Assembly: GCA_023382975.1 (NCBI GenBank)
Contig: JAHDXO010000001.1
Coordinates: 124,001-188,000, forward strand
DNA: 64,000 bases
Reading direction: 5' to 3'
Origin: Pirellulaceae bacterium
GTDB lineage: Bacteria; Planctomycetota; Planctomycetia; Pirellulales; Pirellulaceae
Below the pieces are notes generated by a model that saw only the letters and a program-made list of their open reading frames with translations, was not told the origin of the DNA and searched no databases. The translations under genes were made by a program, and so were the position numbers. This document shows positions 44,601 through 53,754 of the stretch, piece by piece (position 1 is the stretch's first letter; each line of letters starts with the position of its first letter).

Positions 44601-44912
44601 CTAGGCCGACTCGGCGTAGTCGTGACGCCCCTTGCTTTGGCGGACCATCTCCACCAGGCGTTCCAGTTCTTTCTGGCCCGAGCGGATGCGAACGCGGACG
44701 ACGCGGGCCCCTTCGGGAACATCCGATTCGGCGATCCGCCGCAGCTTTTCCTTTCCGTAGATCAAAATGTCGCGCTCGTTGCCGCCGTCGACTGCATAGA
44801 CCACGTCGGCATGATCGAACAACCGTTTTGATTCGGTGTTGACGTCGGTTTCGGTCGCCTTCTTCCCGACGACCAGAGATTCAAAGGGGATCACATTCAC
44901 GCGTCGTTCCAT
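44601..44912 (-). CDS. Small conserved-looking hypothetical protein
   Basis: 103 residues from ATG 44912, preceded by AAAGGAA. The sequence (MERRVNVIPFESLVVGKKA, LFDHADVVYAVDGGNERDIL, GARVVRVRIRSGQKELERL) has alternating strands and helices and no signal peptide. It ends YAESA 28 bp from the response regulator stop, in opposite orientation. A longer frame to 45107 lacks protein character. Not recognised. Confidence 0.6.
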   Translation of the reverse strand: MERRVNVIPFESLVVGKKATETDVNTESKRLFDHADVVYAVDGGNERDILIYGKEKLRRIAESDVPEGARVVRVRIRSGQKELERLVEMVRQSKGRHDYAESA

Positions 44913-45300
44913 GGTACAGGTTCCTTTTCTTTCAAAACTTCGAGTGGAAACGTGGAAAACCAGACCTGTTGCGTACGCCCGGCTCGGCCTCGGTGCGCAC
45001 CGAAATCCAGCTTCGTGAAATCCGGGATTACGCGAACCGCGAGAGGTTGCAGTCGCGTGGAGAGACCCGGTCGGTCTCAACGAAAGGGCGAACGTCAACG
45101 TCGTCATTCATTTCGATCGTGTCGAATGTATTGTAGAGAATATCGGTGAAGGGAAGATGAAGACAAGATCAAAAAACCGTGAAAATTTGTTCGTGGGTGT
45201 CGTTTTGGGTGGCCTTGCGTGTGCGGCGGAGGTCGATGCACTTCGCGGGGTCGGGCGACTATAATCGGCTTTTGCCAACAACAAGAACAAGGAACACTGC
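44913..45300. other. Divergent intergenic region, nothing specific
   Basis: This 388-bp gap separates the small hypothetical gene (minus) from the large secreted protein (plus). An AT-richer part lies at 45115-45200, where promoters are most likely, but no convincing -35/-10 pair was found. AAGGAA at about 45289 is the ribosome binding site of the next gene. Confidence 0.4.
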
Positions 45301-47904
45301 ATGAAGTCGCCCCAAGATTGGTTGCCTGTCCGGCCGTTTCTGATCGTGCTGACATTGCTGAGTATTCCGGCGGCTCGGGTTGTGCCAGCAGACCCGCTGC
45401 CCAATCCCTGCCCGCGGGCTTACCACGTGGGCGAAGCCGTAAAACGCTGGGAATTCCAGGTCGGAACCGAGGGCTGGCGGGCGCAGAACCAGAGCTCGCT
45501 CGACGTCGTGAACGGCGTGCTAGTGATCCACTCGACTGGCGGCGATCCCTATCTGTCGGCCACCCTCCCGCTCCAGGGCAGCCAGTTTGCCGTGCGATTG
45601 CGGATGCGGTCGGAGACCGGCGGCAATGGACAGATCTTTTGGTCCAGCAACAAACATCCGGGCAGCGATGCCCGGCGTCAGGCGTCTTTTGAACTGCACC
45701 ACGACGGCCAATGGCACGAATACACGGTACCGTTGGAGATCGATGGCGACCTGACGGCGCTGCGACTGGATCCCGGCACGGCGGAAGGGAAGATCGAGGT
45801 CGATTGGATCGCCGTGCATCGCGGAGGCTGGCATCCGCTGGAGATCACTCGGCTCAAGCCCCTCGACGGACGGCTAGACATTTGGGTGCGAAACCACAGC
45901 GAACGGCCTCTACAGGCAACGGTCAACGGAGTGGCCTGCGACTTGGCGGCCAGCGCGGAAACGCAAGTGACGTTGGATATCGTGGGCGACGCCGCCTTGC
46001 TGTCCCAGCGTATCCGAGTCGAAAGCCCGGGGCTGACTCCAATCGAACGCCGGTTTTGGACCTACGCGCCAGAAGCGGCCATCGATGCTATCGAGAAGCA
46101 AGTCGGCGACCTTACGATCCACGCGGCCCGCGATGGATCGGTGCTGCGCATCGAGCGAGGCGGACAGCAAGTTGCCGCGCTGGCACCGCTTGCACAACTC
46201 GCGGGAGCGCTGCCCAGCTTGAAACCGCGCGACGCGACGGCTTGGCCACTGGTCTTCGAAGGCGACGGCGTCCGCGTGACGCTGGGATCGGAGTCTGGCA
46301 ATCTTCTCACGGTGGCGATCGACAGCCAGTCGTCTGTCGAAGGGCCCGTCGTTCGTACCTTCGGTGGCTTGGAACAGGGATTGCTAGCGGGTGTCGAATA
46401 CCTGGGCCGCGGCGAGCACTCCAGCTCCCGCTTGGATATCGAGACCGCCGAGCACTTGCGGGTCGAACCCGATCCAATGCACCTGACCATGCCGTTGATG
46501 GCTTTCGTGACCGATCGTGCCAGCGTGGCGATGGTGTGGGACGACACGTCGCTGCAGCCCACGTTCGCCGCGCCGGACTTTGTGGACTACGCGCCCGGCC
46601 ACCGCATGTCGTTGAAAGGCAAGTCGATCAGCGCCGTGCTCCGGGTGGCGGACGGCTGGCCGGACGGCGGACGCCTGGAAGAGGTGATCCTGTGGGCTGT
46701 TCAGCACCGTGGCGGATTGCCGCCCCTGCCGGAATTGCCGCGATCGTTCGAGGAACAGATGCAGCTTTCGCTGGCCGCCTACCACGGCCTGATCCTCGAT
46801 TCCGAGAATGGCGGTTGGTTTCATGCCGTCGTGCCGGGAGCGAGGCGGATGCCCGACCGCGGGGCGCCGCTGGGTGACTGCGCGTCGGCCATCTACCGCA
46901 TCACTGGCCAGATGCCCACGGTCGACCGACTGCAACTGGGCGGCGCCCACGTCCGCAACTCGACCAGCTTCTTCGTCAGCGGCCGTGCCGAGCAGTGGTT
47001 ACGGATCGTCGATGGACAAGCCGAATCGCTGCGGCGAGGCCAGCAGCCCGATGGCTCGTACCGCTACGACGGCGAGTACCGCCGCGGCCATTTCGAGAAC
47101 ACGGCCAGCGGCATTTGCGCGCGGCCGGCGTACATTCTGCTGGAGCACGCCTACTTCACGGGAAACCAGGAGTCGCTGGCCGCCGGCTTGAAGGCGTTGC
47201 AGTACATCCAGCGTTTCCGGACGCCGCGCGGCGCGCAGACGTGGGAAGTCCCGCTGCACACGCCCGACATCTTGGCGTCGGCGCATCTGGTGTGGGCGTA
47301 CGTGCGAGCCTACGAATTGACGGGCGACGCACAGCACCTGGAACACGCACGCCGCTGGGCGCTGACCGGATTGCCGTTTGTGTATCAATGGTCCAATTGG
47401 CCGATCATGGCCTATGCGTCCATCGCCGTCTACGGTGCCACCAACTGGCAGGCGCCGAACTGGATCGGATTGCCCGTGCAGTGGTGCGGAACGGTGTATG
47501 CCTACGCGTTGCTGCTGTTGGCGCCGCACGACAAGACGCTGGACTGGAGGCAGTTGGCCGAGGGCATTCTGATCTGCGGCGAACAGATGCAGTACCCCGA
47601 CGGGCCGTCGAAAGGTTGTCTGCCCGACGTCTTCCAGTTGCCCACCCAGCGACGGCTGCCGGCGGACATCAACCCGGGGGCGCTGGTCAGCCTACGGTTG
47701 CAGATCGCGGGATTGCCGGAGGACTTGAGCGTCGGAGTCGATGAGAAACATCGCGTGGTTTCGCCTTATCCTGTCGCCCTGGAGGGTGGCATGGCGCGGA
47801 TCAGTGCTCGCAAGGGACTGCGGTACCAAGTCTTGATCGACGGCACGCGGATCGTGGATGTCGAGTCGCAGGGCGAGGATGTGATTTCGATCGATGCTCC
47901 GTGA
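45301..47904 (+). CDS. Large secreted protein with CBM-like N-terminus and alpha/alpha-barrel C-terminus
   Basis: 867 residues from ATG 45301. The signal peptide is VRPFLIVLTLLSIPAARVVPA. A beta-sandwich follows (WEFQVGTEGWRAQNQSSLDV, QFAVRLRMRSETGG, EIDGDLTALRLDPGTAEGKI), similar to carbohydrate-binding modules often attached to planctomycete enzymes. The C-terminal 400 residues (AAYHGLILDSENGGWFHAVV, AEQWLRIVDGQAESLRRGQQ, AYVRAYELTGDAQHLEHARR) look like an alpha/alpha-barrel of a six-hairpin glycosidase or lyase. No catalytic residue can be assigned. It overlaps the start region of the GTPase gene downstream by a few bases. Confidence 0.7.
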   Translation: MKSPQDWLPVRPFLIVLTLLSIPAARVVPADPLPNPCPRAYHVGEAVKRWEFQVGTEGWRAQNQSSLDVVNGVLVIHSTGGDPYLSATLPLQGSQFAVRLRMRSETGGNGQIFWSSNKHPGSDARRQASFELHHDGQWHEYTVPLEIDGDLTALRLDPGTAEGKIEVDWIAVHRGGWHPLEITRLKPLDGRLDIWVRNHSERPLQATVNGVACDLAASAETQVTLDIVGDAALLSQRIRVESPGLTPIERRFWTYAPEAAIDAIEKQVGDLTIHAARDGSVLRIERGGQQVAALAPLAQLAGALPSLKPRDATAWPLVFEGDGVRVTLGSESGNLLTVAIDSQSSVEGPVVRTFGGLEQGLLAGVEYLGRGEHSSSRLDIETAEHLRVEPDPMHLTMPLMAFVTDRASVAMVWDDTSLQPTFAAPDFVDYAPGHRMSLKGKSISAVLRVADGWPDGGRLEEVILWAVQHRGGLPPLPELPRSFEEQMQLSLAAYHGLILDSENGGWFHAVVPGARRMPDRGAPLGDCASAIYRITGQMPTVDRLQLGGAHVRNSTSFFVSGRAEQWLRIVDGQAESLRRGQQPDGSYRYDGEYRRGHFENTASGICARPAYILLEHAYFTGNQESLAAGLKALQYIQRFRTPRGAQTWEVPLHTPDILASAHLVWAYVRAYELTGDAQHLEHARRWALTGLPFVYQWSNWPIMAYASIAVYGATNWQAPNWIGLPVQWCGTVYAYALLLLAPHDKTLDWRQLAEGILICGEQMQYPDGPSKGCLPDVFQLPTQRRLPADINPGALVSLRLQIAGLPEDLSVGVDEKHRVVSPYPVALEGGMARISARKGLRYQVLIDGTRIVDVESQGEDVISIDAP

Positions 47905-47914
47905 GTGCCTGCCG

Positions 47915-49774
47915 ATGACGACGATAACCACTTCATCCCTACCCGCCTCGCCCCTCGACCGCGACGTGTTCCGGCGCTACCGGGACTGCGTACAGCAGTT
48001 ATTGCGGCACGTCCCGGGCATCGAACGGGCGTTGGCCTCGCAGGGCGACCGCGTCCCCCTGGACGGCTGGCAGTCGATGCAACTGCGGTTCCAAGCGTTC
48101 CAACAGCAGGATGCCGAACCGATGATGGTGGCCACCCTGTATGGGCCGAGCGGTGCCGGCAAGAGCGCTTGGTTCCGCCAATTGACCGGCGTCGACGTGC
48201 CCTCGGGCGACGTACTGCGCCCGATGACCCACGCCTGTGCGATGGCGGTGCCGCGAACGCTGGACGATCCCGAGCGGCTCGCCCGGCTGTTTCCGGGATT
48301 CTCGTTGGAACCGCTGGGCCATGTGGACGAACTCCGCCGGCCGGGATCTGACGACAACCGCTTGCTGTACGTCACGTATGCCGACGAGGCCGGGACGCAA
48401 CCGCTGCCGCTGATCTTGGTCGACGTGCCGGATTTCAACACGGTCGAGCAGGCGAATTGGGACAAGGCCGAGCGGATGCTCGACCGGGCCGAGGTGGTCG
48501 TATTCGTCGTGTTCGGCGACGCATACAAGGACGACCGGGTGGTCAGCGAGTTGGGACGTTGCTGCCGCAAGGCCGGGTTCCTGGCGTATCTGTTCACGAA
48601 GACGATGCCCGCTGCGGCCATCGCCAAATGGCAGGATCTACTCGCCACGGTCCGGCGTTTCGATGCGTTTCAGCAGCGGCGGAACGATGGCCGCACGTTG
48701 TGCGAGTTCCTGGCGGGATGCGATGCGTATTCCAGTCCGTTGTGCGAGTCGCCTCGGTTGTCGGAGATCACCGCGCTGCGGCCGACCGCGCCTCCGCTGG
48801 ACTCGCTGCTGCGTGGTCAGGACGCGGTCCGCATCGTGCTGACCGGCTTGCTCGAGTCCACGGCCCAGGCGGTAGCGGGGTGCAGCGATCTGCTGGCCGT
48901 GGCCAAGACGCGGCGCGCGAACTACCGGCAGGCGCTTCAGCGAGTGACGCACGAACTGCAAGCCGCCGCGCAGACGGTCGCCGCCAGCCAGTTCCCGGCC
49001 GGGCGGTTGGTCGAACTGGCCGTCGATGTCTCGCGGCGAAACCTGCACTGGTCGGCCCGCATCCTGCGGTATCCCGTCGCGTTGCTGGCCCGCCAAGGGA
49101 AAGCAGCCGTCCACAAGCTGCTGGGCTGGTTGACGGAAAACCCGGACCAGGACGAGGTTCGGCAGCGATCCGAGTTGGAGCGGGATCGGCTGTACGAATT
49201 TGCCGAGCGGTTGATCGACCGCTTCCGATCGCTGTATCCCGAACACGCCACGCCCGGCGGGATGCTCGACCACGCGCGCTGTGCGGAGCTGCGCAACGCC
49301 TTTCTGAACCATCCGCTGCCGCCGCCAACGGCGAACTGGGAGGACGTGGTTCGCGAGGCGCTCGACGGCTGGTGCCGCAGCAACCGGCTGCTCGCCCATC
49401 TGTTGGTGATCTCGGGCGACGTGATGCTGGCCGCCGGTGCGACGGCCATCGTCGTCGATCTGGGAACGACGGGCGGCATGGTCGGCACGGTGGGTTTGCC
49501 GGCGTTGGCCGGCGCGGGCAGCGTGGTCGCCGGCCGCGTGCTGGACCAATTCGATCACTTGCAGTTGAAGCGGGTGGCCGAGCAGGCTTACGACGGATGG
49601 CGCGAGCAGCGGCGACGCGAGCTGGCCGACCATTTGCAGGCGAATTTCGCCGATCCGCTATTCGCTCCGTTGCGCGAGTGCCTAGAACAATTGGACGAAA
49701 CGACGATCGACCGCTGCACCGAGGCGTGTGCCGAGTTGAGCGGGTTAGCCAGGAAGTTGGGAGTCAGTCGGTGA
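47915..49774 (+). CDS. Dynamin-like/P-loop GTPase, first of a tandem pair
   Basis: 619 residues from ATG 47915; ATG 47894 is an alternative start. P-loop LYGPSGAGKSAWFRQLTG (G1) and the G3 region LILVDVPDFNTVEQANW are clear; the G4 position reads YLFTKTMP, weaker than NKxD. A long helical region follows. Near the C-terminus VVDLGTTGGMVGTVGLPALA forms a hydrophobic hairpin, the membrane-binding feature of dynamin-like proteins. Its stop overlaps the next GTPase start (GTGA at 49771). Bacterial dynamin-like proteins often come as adjacent pairs that work together on membranes. Confidence 0.8.
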   Translation: MTTITTSSLPASPLDRDVFRRYRDCVQQLLRHVPGIERALASQGDRVPLDGWQSMQLRFQAFQQQDAEPMMVATLYGPSGAGKSAWFRQLTGVDVPSGDVLRPMTHACAMAVPRTLDDPERLARLFPGFSLEPLGHVDELRRPGSDDNRLLYVTYADEAGTQPLPLILVDVPDFNTVEQANWDKAERMLDRAEVVVFVVFGDAYKDDRVVSELGRCCRKAGFLAYLFTKTMPAAAIAKWQDLLATVRRFDAFQQRRNDGRTLCEFLAGCDAYSSPLCESPRLSEITALRPTAPPLDSLLRGQDAVRIVLTGLLESTAQAVAGCSDLLAVAKTRRANYRQALQRVTHELQAAAQTVAASQFPAGRLVELAVDVSRRNLHWSARILRYPVALLARQGKAAVHKLLGWLTENPDQDEVRQRSELERDRLYEFAERLIDRFRSLYPEHATPGGMLDHARCAELRNAFLNHPLPPPTANWEDVVREALDGWCRSNRLLAHLLVISGDVMLAAGATAIVVDLGTTGGMVGTVGLPALAGAGSVVAGRVLDQFDHLQLKRVAEQAYDGWREQRRRELADHLQANFADPLFAPLRECLEQLDETTIDRCTEACAELSGLARKLGVSR

Positions 49775-51660
49775 ACAAAGCGACGTTTCTACCGGGATTT
49801 GTGCAGCGGGTCGAACGTGTCTACGGCATGGCGCAGCGTGCGGGCGGCCTAGACGCCGCGCTCCGCATGTCGCTCAGGCTGGGCGAAGCGCTTCGGCGTC
49901 TGGAAAGCGACGATCCGACGGTTCCAGTCGTCCGCGTCGTCCTGTTGGGCGGGACGGGCGTCGGCAAATCGGCCCTGTTCAACGCCCTGATCGGGCGGCC
50001 GATGGCCAGTCCCACGTCGGACGACCTGCGTTGCTTCACTCAGCGACCGTTCGTCGCCGTATCGGCCCAGGACAGGCCGCTGTTGAATTTGCCCGGCGAA
50101 TTGGATGCGCAATACATCGACGTCGATCTCGGCGGAGTTGCGCTGATCGATACGCCCGACATCGACGGCGCGCTAAAGGAAAACTGGCACGTCACGCGCG
50201 CCATCGTACGCCGGGCCGATATCGTGGTCTACGTCACCATGCCGGACCGACGCTCCGAGTTCCAGGTGCATCAGGAAGTCCAAGCGTGGGCCTCGCTGAA
50301 ACGCTGGTTCTTCGTCTTGAACAAAGCTGACACCGTAGCCAAGGTCGCGGACGAAGTGCGCCGCGATTTCGACGGCCGATTGCGGGAGTTGGGCTTCGAG
50401 CCGCATGACGGCGTCCGCTTCGTGATCAGCGCGACCGAACGGGAACGTTACGATTTCTCTCGCATGAGACAGGCGCTGTTCAACACGCGGCTGGTGGAGA
50501 GTGTCGAGAAATTGAGAGCCGACGGATTCTTGGGCTACACCTCGCACGCGCTGTCGGACGACGTGGTCGAGGCGCTGCAAGTGCGCCTGGATAAGGTGAC
50601 TGATTACGAGGCTGCGTTGAACGACCGTATCCGGCACGTCTATCGCGATAGCCTGGAACAGCCATTGGCTCGGCACGCCTACCGCGTCGTCGTCCGCGAA
50701 CTGGCTTGGCGGTATCTCGGCGAGAGGATCGGCTGGCTGATGGGACTGGCTGTCTGGCTGCGCGCCCGCGCGTCGGTGCTGAATGCCTCGTACCACGTTG
50801 CGCGACTTGGATTGGGTCGATGGAACCTGATCGGCTTGGCCCGTGCCGGCGTGTCGGTGCTTCACGCCATGCTGCGGGGCATGGTGCCGCTGCAACGGAT
50901 TCTGACCGCGATGGGGCCGAAATACCGCGAAGAAATCCGCAGCATCCAAGCGGACGCACAGCGATTTCTCGAGGACCAGCAGCTCGCCGGCTTTGTCCCG
51001 GTCGAGCTTTCCTCCGCCCCGAAGCTGGATTCGACCGACGCAGAGGCCGGATCCGCGACATCCACCGGGTCGAGCGGCCTGCCCGCCTGGCTGCACCAAT
51101 CGTTGTGGGACGGCGGCGAGGGCCACGAACTGGAGCATTTGCAGACGGATCTGGAAAACCTCGGCCAACAGACAGCCAACCGCGTCGGCCCCTGGCCGCT
51201 GGCCGTGCTGACGAACCTGATTCCCACGGCGTTCGCCGGTCATGCGTTGTACCGCATCGGATACGCCTGGTACTACGCCGAGTATCTGCCCGCGGCTTTC
51301 TGGGGCATGGCCACGGCGTTGTTGCTGGTCAGCTTGTTGCCGGGCTACGTGCTGCTGGCGCTGCGGATGCGCAGGGCGTGCGCCGCCCTCGATCCGAGCG
51401 CCTTGGTCAACGCCGTCGAGCAGCCGCTGGCCACCGCGCCGTTGCGCACCGCCCGCCAGCGGTTGAGCGAGTTCATGCGTGAAACGCTTTCGCTGCGTTC
51501 GACCCTGAACGAACTCCGCCGCGAACTGGATCGGGAACTTCCATCCGCATCGACTCTGCTGCCCAACCGCCCTGCGGCCGGCTCGCCGCGGGGCTCCGAC
51601 CCCGCCGCAACTCTCGACCGAAGTTCTCCTGCGACTGATCGGAGACCTTCGGTCGGGTAG
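49771..51660 (+). CDS. Dynamin-like/P-loop GTPase with C-terminal membrane hairpin, second of a tandem pair
   Basis: 629 residues from GTG 49771, overlapping the preceding stop in GTGA. VVLLGGTGVGKSALFNALIG is G1, VALIDTPDIDGALKENW is G3 and WFFVLNKADTVAKV gives a perfect G4 NKAD. The middle is helical. LAVLTNLIPTAFAGHALY and AAFWGMATALLLVSLLPGYV are two membrane helices near the C-terminus. The pair arrangement with the preceding GTPase and the hydrophobic paddle-like hairpin suggest a dynamin-like membrane remodelling or stress function; the TAG stop at 51658-51660 is a normal amber stop. Confidence 0.85.
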   Translation: MNKATFLPGFVQRVERVYGMAQRAGGLDAALRMSLRLGEALRRLESDDPTVPVVRVVLLGGTGVGKSALFNALIGRPMASPTSDDLRCFTQRPFVAVSAQDRPLLNLPGELDAQYIDVDLGGVALIDTPDIDGALKENWHVTRAIVRRADIVVYVTMPDRRSEFQVHQEVQAWASLKRWFFVLNKADTVAKVADEVRRDFDGRLRELGFEPHDGVRFVISATERERYDFSRMRQALFNTRLVESVEKLRADGFLGYTSHALSDDVVEALQVRLDKVTDYEAALNDRIRHVYRDSLEQPLARHAYRVVVRELAWRYLGERIGWLMGLAVWLRARASVLNASYHVARLGLGRWNLIGLARAGVSVLHAMLRGMVPLQRILTAMGPKYREEIRSIQADAQRFLEDQQLAGFVPVELSSAPKLDSTDAEAGSATSTGSSGLPAWLHQSLWDGGEGHELEHLQTDLENLGQQTANRVGPWPLAVLTNLIPTAFAGHALYRIGYAWYYAEYLPAAFWGMATALLLVSLLPGYVLLALRMRRACAALDPSALVNAVEQPLATAPLRTARQRLSEFMRETLSLRSTLNELRRELDRELPSASTLLPNRPAAGSPRGSDPAATLDRSSPATDRRPSVG

Positions 51661-52000
51661 GTGGCTCGGGCAGAGATGGGCCACAGCGCGCGACTTGCCC
51701 GGCGGCGAACCCGCTCGGCTCAAACTTCAGCCTTTCCGTGGACTTTTTGTCTCGCCAGTCTGCCCAGACGTTACTGACGTCAAGGTCGTTGCGATCGGCA
51801 GCGAGTCGCCAGCTTCGCTCGGGGAAAATACCGCCCGAGTCCGCCTGTTCGGCAAACGTGACCTAAACTTGTTCAACCGGCCAATACGGCCGTTTGCACG
51901 CCAGCGAATGGCTTCGCTGGACAGCTTCCCCAAATGCATTCGACCGCACATCGGCCGGCTGCACGGGGAGACTTCCCCCTTAACCCCATAGGATGCCACG
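51661..52000. other. Intergenic leader upstream of the small membrane peptide
   Basis: This 340-bp region has no convincing long gene. Two GC-rich inverted pairs are visible, for example GGCCAATACGGCC (51879-51891) and AGCGAATGGCTTCGCT (51903-51918). They suggest an mRNA leader or small structured RNA, but no known RNA family was recognised. Confidence 0.35.
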
Positions 52001-52123
52001 ATGACCGAATTGCTTGCTGTATCGATGGTCTCCGTGTACCTGGTGGCGATGGTCAGCGCCATCGTTGCCACGCAGATTCTGCGTTTCCAGGTGCGCCGGA
52101 ACATGACGCTGCGCCAGTCGTAG
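52001..52123 (+). CDS. 40-residue predicted membrane peptide
   Basis: ATG 52001 to TAG 52121-52123 encodes MTELLAVSMVSVYLVAMVSA followed by IVATQILRFQVRRNMTLRQS. Residues about 4-27 form one membrane helix, followed by a basic tail, the layout of small single-span regulatory peptides. AGGA lies at 51990-51993. An intrinsic terminator at 52143-52175 begins 20 bases after the stop and points the same way, which supports real transcription. No homologue recognised; too short for ordinary gene callers. Confidence 0.6.
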   Translation: MTELLAVSMVSVYLVAMVSAIVATQILRFQVRRNMTLRQS

Positions 52124-52140
52124 CCGAACGTCACTCCGAC

Positions 52141-53598
52141 TCAACTCCGGCCGCCCCTCTGGGCCGGAGTTTTTTGTTGCGCAGCGGCCAATAGCGCGGC
52201 GACGAACGTCGCGACCGCCCCGATCACGGTGAACCAAGGCCAAGCGATCGGCGTCGCGAACTTGACGTAACTGACCGCGGCCGTGCCGAACAACAGCCCG
52301 ATCAGCGCCGACCGCTGGCCGACTCGACGCGTCAGCACGGCCACGGCGAACAGACCGAGTAGAATCCCGTTGACGAATCCGGCGATGGCCAACGCATCGT
52401 CCACGACACTGGCCGAATACCGCGCCGCGGCGATCGCAATGCCGATTTGCACGGTTCCGAAGACGACTGTCAGCCAGCGGCACCAAGCCACACTTTGCCC
52501 AGAAGTCAGCCGATCGATTCGCAGCCACGGGCCGAAATCATTGATCAACGCGGCCGCCGACGAGTTCAGGGAACTGGACAGCGTGCTCATCGCAGCCGCG
52601 AACACGGCGGCCAGCGTCAACCCGGCCACTCCGACCGGCATGTCCCGGACGATGAACACGGCCAGGGCCTCGTCCATCCGCGTCAACTGCTCCGCTGGCG
52701 GAAACTCGGTGAAATAACAGGCCAGCGCGATCCCGACGAACAGAAACAACGCGAACTGGGCCAGAACCGCGAGTCCGCTGACCAGCAGGGCACGCGTCGC
52801 ATCCCAGCGATTGCGGGCCGACAGATAGCGTTGGACCATCATCTGATCGGTGCCGTGCGTGCCCAGCGACAGGAACGCGCCGCCAACGATCCCGGCCCAC
52901 AACGTGTGTGGATCCGTAGCGTCCCAGCGCCAGTCCAGCAGCCGCCATTTGCCCTGCTCCGTGGCAAAGCCGATCACTTGCTCCCAGCCGCCCGGCAACC
53001 TATGGAGCATGAAGCCCAGCGCCAGAACGCCGCCGGCCAGGTAGATCACCAATTGCAGGCAATCGTTCCAGACAACCGAACGCATGCCGCCCAGCAGGGT
53101 GTAGGCGATGGTGACCGCCGAGACCACGACGACGCACCACGGCAGCGAAGCCCCCAACATCTTGTTCAGCACCAGCGCGGCCAGAAACAGCCGCAACCCG
53201 TCGCCCAGATTGCGAGCGACGAGAAACAACAACGAGGCCACCCGCTGCGTCGCTCCGCCGAATCGCTGATGCAGCACCTCGTAAGCCGTAAACATCTGGC
53301 CGCGGAAATAGGCGGGCAGCAGAAAGACCGCGACCAGACAGCGGCCCAGCACGAACCCGAACGCCAACTGCAGAAAGCGAAGATCGCCGCCCGGCTTGTA
53401 CGCCAACCCCGGGACGCTCAGGAACGTTGCCGTGCTGGTCTCGGTCGCCACGATCGATCCCAGCAACGCCCACCAAGGCAGCGACCGATTGCCCAGCAGA
53501 TAGCCCGACAGATCTTGCCGTCCGCGTCCCGTCCACGCGCCCAGCGCGACGACGCCCAAGAGGTACGCGACAATGATCCCATAGTCCACCGTGTGCAT
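52141..53598 (-). CDS. Sodium:solute symporter family transporter
   Basis: 485 residues from ATG 53598 (MHTVDYGIIVAYLLGVVALG); about 13 membrane helices. SSS-family features: GRGRQDLSGYLLGNRSLPWW, LGSIVATETSTATFLSVPGLAY, LLGGMRSVVWNDCLQ, GTHGTDQMMVQRYLSARN and FAAAMSTLSSSLNSSAAALI, the last the sodium-site helix. It is divergent from the MurQ-kinase gene with 156 bp between starts, so a sugar such as MurNAc, GlcNAc or a sialic acid is a plausible substrate (inference from context). Its stop codon lies inside the stem of the terminator that serves the opposite strand. Confidence 0.9.
   Translation of the reverse strand: MHTVDYGIIVAYLLGVVALGAWTGRGRQDLSGYLLGNRSLPWWALLGSIVATETSTATFLSVPGLAYKPGGDLRFLQLAFGFVLGRCLVAVFLLPAYFRGQMFTAYEVLHQRFGGATQRVASLLFLVARNLGDGLRLFLAALVLNKMLGASLPWCVVVVSAVTIAYTLLGGMRSVVWNDCLQLVIYLAGGVLALGFMLHRLPGGWEQVIGFATEQGKWRLLDWRWDATDPHTLWAGIVGGAFLSLGTHGTDQMMVQRYLSARNRWDATRALLVSGLAVLAQFALFLFVGIALACYFTEFPPAEQLTRMDEALAVFIVRDMPVGVAGLTLAAVFAAAMSTLSSSLNSSAAALINDFGPWLRIDRLTSGQSVAWCRWLTVVFGTVQIGIAIAAARYSASVVDDALAIAGFVNGILLGLFAVAVLTRRVGQRSALIGLLFGTAAVSYVKFATPIAWPWFTVIGAVATFVAALLAAAQQKTPAQRGGRS
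52143..52175 (+). terminator. Intrinsic terminator of the small membrane peptide gene
   Basis: AACTCCGGCC (52143-52152) pairs perfectly with GGCCGGAGTT (52162-52171), a 10-bp stem with a 9-nt loop, followed by a run of T to 52175. The T tract is on the plus strand only. It overlaps the last codons of the symporter gene on the minus strand. Confidence 0.85.
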
Positions 53599-53655
53599 TT
53601 GTGCTTGCCGCCCGTGTACAACCTGTCGCAAAAGAAGCATCATAAGCCAAGCGGA

Positions 53656-53676
53656 AAGAGGAGACAGTCCCCTCTT
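53656..53676. other. Short hairpin in the symporter/murQ intergenic region
   Basis: AAGAGG and CCTCTT flank AGACAGTCC. The GACAGTCCCC core is a word that recurs in short palindromes of planctomycete genomes. It lies between the divergent symporter and MurQ-kinase starts and could be an operator or a small dispersed repeat. Confidence 0.3.
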
Positions 53677-53754
53677 GCTCCGAAGTGAGCCGAATGGCGA
53701 TTGGGCCACATCCGACCGCAGACTTCTCGAACGATCCTACAGGCAACACGAACG

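Noticed and set aside
42875..44722. 615-codon minus-strand frame opposite the response regulator
   Set aside because: The plus strand encodes a complete NtrC-type regulator; the antisense frame has no motifs.
48457..49770. N-terminal extension of the second GTPase to over 1000 residues
   Set aside because: The extension runs in a shadow frame of the first GTPase; GTG 49771 with overlap to the stop is the natural start.
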